Assembly: GCA_021777835.1 (NCBI GenBank)
Contig: JAJYDC010000007.1
Span: 85,530 to 149,529, forward strand
Direction of reading: 5' to 3'
Length of the DNA: 64,000 nt
From: Bacteroidota bacterium
GTDB taxonomy: Bacteria; Bacteroidota; Ignavibacteria; Ignavibacteriales; Ignavibacteriaceae
Of this stretch, positions 62,974-64,000 are shown in pieces. The notes beneath the pieces are model-generated. The model worked only from the letters and a program-made list of their open reading frames with translations. It had not been told where the DNA came from and did no database searches. The position numbers were made by a program, and so were the translations under genes. Within the stretch, counting starts at the first letter, position 1; the number at the start of each line of letters is the position of its first letter.

Positions 62974-63642
62974 ATGGAGAAGAAGACAATTAAGGTAGTG
63001 GTTGTTGAGGACAGCGACACAATCCGAGAAGGCATAAAGATGCTTATAGACGGCACTGAAGGCTATTCATGTGTAGGGTCGTATTTGAAGTGCGAGTTAA
63101 TGTTAAAAAGCATAGAGCGCCTAAAGCCTGATGTACTGTTAATGGATATAGGATTGCCTGGCATGAACGGAATAGAAGGAATAAAAGAAGTAAAGAAATT
63201 ATTGCCTGACTTAACAATATTAGTACTAACGATATATGAAGAGAACGATCTGATATTTGAAGCCTTATGCGCAGGAGCGAGCGGATATTTGGTGAAGAAG
63301 ACACCTCCGTCAAAACTAATTGAAGCAATACGGGAGGCAAACGAAGGGGGATCCCCAATGAGCTCTCATATTGCAAGAAAGGTAATAGATTTCTTTTCAA
63401 GAAAAGATGTTGTTCGTTATTTTGTTAATGGTCAGCATCAAAAAGATGCTACTATTCTTACTGCGAGAGAGAAAGAAATATTAGGTGGATTAGTAGAAGG
63501 AAATAGTTTCAAGACAATAGCTGATTCTCTATTCATTAGTATAGAGACTGTAAGATTTCACTTCAGAAACATATATAAGAAGCTTCATGTGCACTCTCAA
63601 TCTGAAGCAGTGGCCAAAGCCCTTAGAGAAGGTATAGTTTAA
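62974..63642 (+). CDS. NarL/LuxR-type response regulator, copy 2
   Basis: About 222 residues, the same architecture as copy 1: receiver with an Asp in DVLLMDIGLPGMNG and Lys in YLVKKTPP, then a LuxR-type HTH (LTAREKEILGGLVEGNSFKT, then SIETVRFHFRNIYKKLHV). The receiver segment 63035-63400 matches copy 1 at 361 of 366 bases, whereas the linker (about residues 138-160) is unrelated in sequence and the HTH part differs more. The two regulators may therefore answer the same kinase but bind different DNA. ATG 62974 starts EKKTIKVVVVEDSD; an in-frame ATG at 62950 is possible. Upstream, AAAAAACCTCTGTTT (62883-62897) recurs before the final gene. Confidence 0.9.
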   Translation: MEKKTIKVVVVEDSDTIREGIKMLIDGTEGYSCVGSYLKCELMLKSIERLKPDVLLMDIGLPGMNGIEGIKEVKKLLPDLTILVLTIYEENDLIFEALCAGASGYLVKKTPPSKLIEAIREANEGGSPMSSHIARKVIDFFSRKDVVRYFVNGQHQKDATILTAREKEILGGLVEGNSFKTIADSLFISIETVRFHFRNIYKKLHVHSQSEAVAKALREGIV

Positions 63643-63726
63643 AGTATTTTAGGGGGATTTTTGGTTAATTCAGAGTACCTATCTATTTAGGTAGTTCAAA
63701 CCAACATTTTTGAGGATTATTTAACT

Positions 63727-63741
63727 AAAAAACCTCTGTTT
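63727..63741 (+). promoter_or_regulatory. Leader motif, copy 2, upstream of the receptor-like gene
   Basis: AAAAAACCTCTGTTT, identical to the motif at 62883-62897 and again followed by GTAGT. It lies in the 246-bp gap between response regulator 2 and the last gene. The gap also holds the CTATCT/AGGTAG hairpin at 63679-63694. Confidence 0.5.
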
Positions 63742-63888
63742 ATGTAGTGGTATGAGCAAAGCTAAATTGATAGTTTAACTATGTTATTATTTTTAGATTA
63801 GTCATAAAAGATAATTTGATACGTTTACTATAGAGTATATATATAACAAAAGAAAAATAGAATACATCCTTATTGCCCGGAGGCATGA

Positions 63889-64000
63889 ATGAGATTTTCG
63901 CTACAATTTTATTTCACAATCATAATAACAATAATATTAACAGCCGTAGGATACTCGCAGACAGGAAAGATAGCCGGTCGCGTGATGGATGCTACGGGTA
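63889..64000 (+). CDS. Start of an exported protein with a carboxypeptidase-regulatory-like domain, probably an outer-membrane receptor (cut by window end)
   Basis: The last 112 bases open a frame that begins with a signal peptide (RFSLQFYFTIIITIILTAV then GYSQ) and continues TGKIAGRVMDATG. The latter is the first strand of the CarboxypepD_reg/plug-like domain that opens many TonB-dependent receptors and related outer-membrane proteins in this lineage. CCGGAGGC lies five bases before the ATG at 63889. An overlapping ATG at 63885 is too close to that site and gives a non-secretory peptide. The gene continues out of the window. Together with the upstream kinase and regulators it suggests a sensed-nutrient uptake locus, which is inference. 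Confidence 0.75.
   Translation, partial: MRFSLQFYFTIIITIILTAVGYSQTGKIAGRVMDATG

Overview
The window is AT-rich chromosomal DNA, most likely from a member of the Ignavibacteria (Bacteroidota/Chlorobi lineage). The best evidence is two secreted proteins ending in a type IX secretion (T9SS) sorting domain of the YPNPFNPTT / SGVYFYQL type. Supporting signs are many signal peptides and lipoproteins, a two-component regulator-propeller histidine kinase, an isoleucyl-tRNA synthetase of the GIHH type, and frequent TTG starts with weak Shine-Dalgarno sites. I saw no tRNA, rRNA, CRISPR array or transposase gene. The taxonomic call is inference.

Layout. 1-2.4 kb: the end of PEP carboxylase, convergent with an L-2-hydroxyglutarate oxidase. 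2.5-8.3 kb: a small membrane protein plus YceI pair, facing a leftward envelope operon of two lipoproteins, an outer-membrane barrel fused to a transglutaminase-like domain, and a FecR-domain protein. 8.6-11.0 kb: mscL with a zinc ribbon, an exported acetolactate decarboxylase, rluE and a glycosyltransferase. 11.0-14.8 kb: an accessory segment bracketed by a ~90-bp direct repeat. It holds a lipoprotein, a candidate structured RNA and a frameshifted T9SS protein. 14.8-19.4 kb: GT9 glycosyltransferase, LOG protein, aldo/keto reductase, methylmalonyl-CoA epimerase, PAP2-like membrane protein. 19.5-25.8 kb: a giant coiled coil, a beta-helix T9SS protein with a stop codon in its signal peptide, a barrel protein, and ~1.1 kb of relic-like non-coding DNA. 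25.8-34.9 kb: central metabolism (transketolase, dienelactone hydrolase, 4-alpha-glucanotransferase, amino-acid permease, phosphotransacetylase) and a decayed lipoprotein pseudogene.

35.1-46.9 kb is a long rightward housekeeping run: yggS, divIVA, purine nucleoside phosphorylase, a membrane coiled-coil protein, ileS, a DksA-like protein with a histone-like tail, two tandem lspA genes, rluD, a GT2-like enzyme and a glcD-like oxidase. The yggS-divIVA-ileS-traR/dksA-lspA-rluD order resembles the cell-division and lipoprotein-maturation neighbourhood seen in other bacteria. 46.9-52.1 kb runs leftward: YgjP-like peptidase, cysS, miaA, and a cyclic-nucleotide/GAF/HATPase protein lacking the phospho-accepting His. 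52.1-58.6 kb: an AlkA-like glycosylase, an ECF sigma/anti-sigma pair, ilvD, and the one-carbon pair fchA-ftcD with an NRDE protein. 58.9-64 kb: a propeller sensor kinase, two NarL-type regulators sharing a nearly identical receiver segment, and the start of a probable outer-membrane receptor.

Three secreted or lipoprotein genes carry inactivating lesions (12.7-14.3, 21.6-23.9 and 31.7-32.4 kb), while the housekeeping genes are intact. The observations that most deserve follow-up are the three-way-junction RNA at 12596-12653, the mosaic response-regulator duplication, the tandem lspA pair, the His-less kinase and the barrel-transglutaminase operon.
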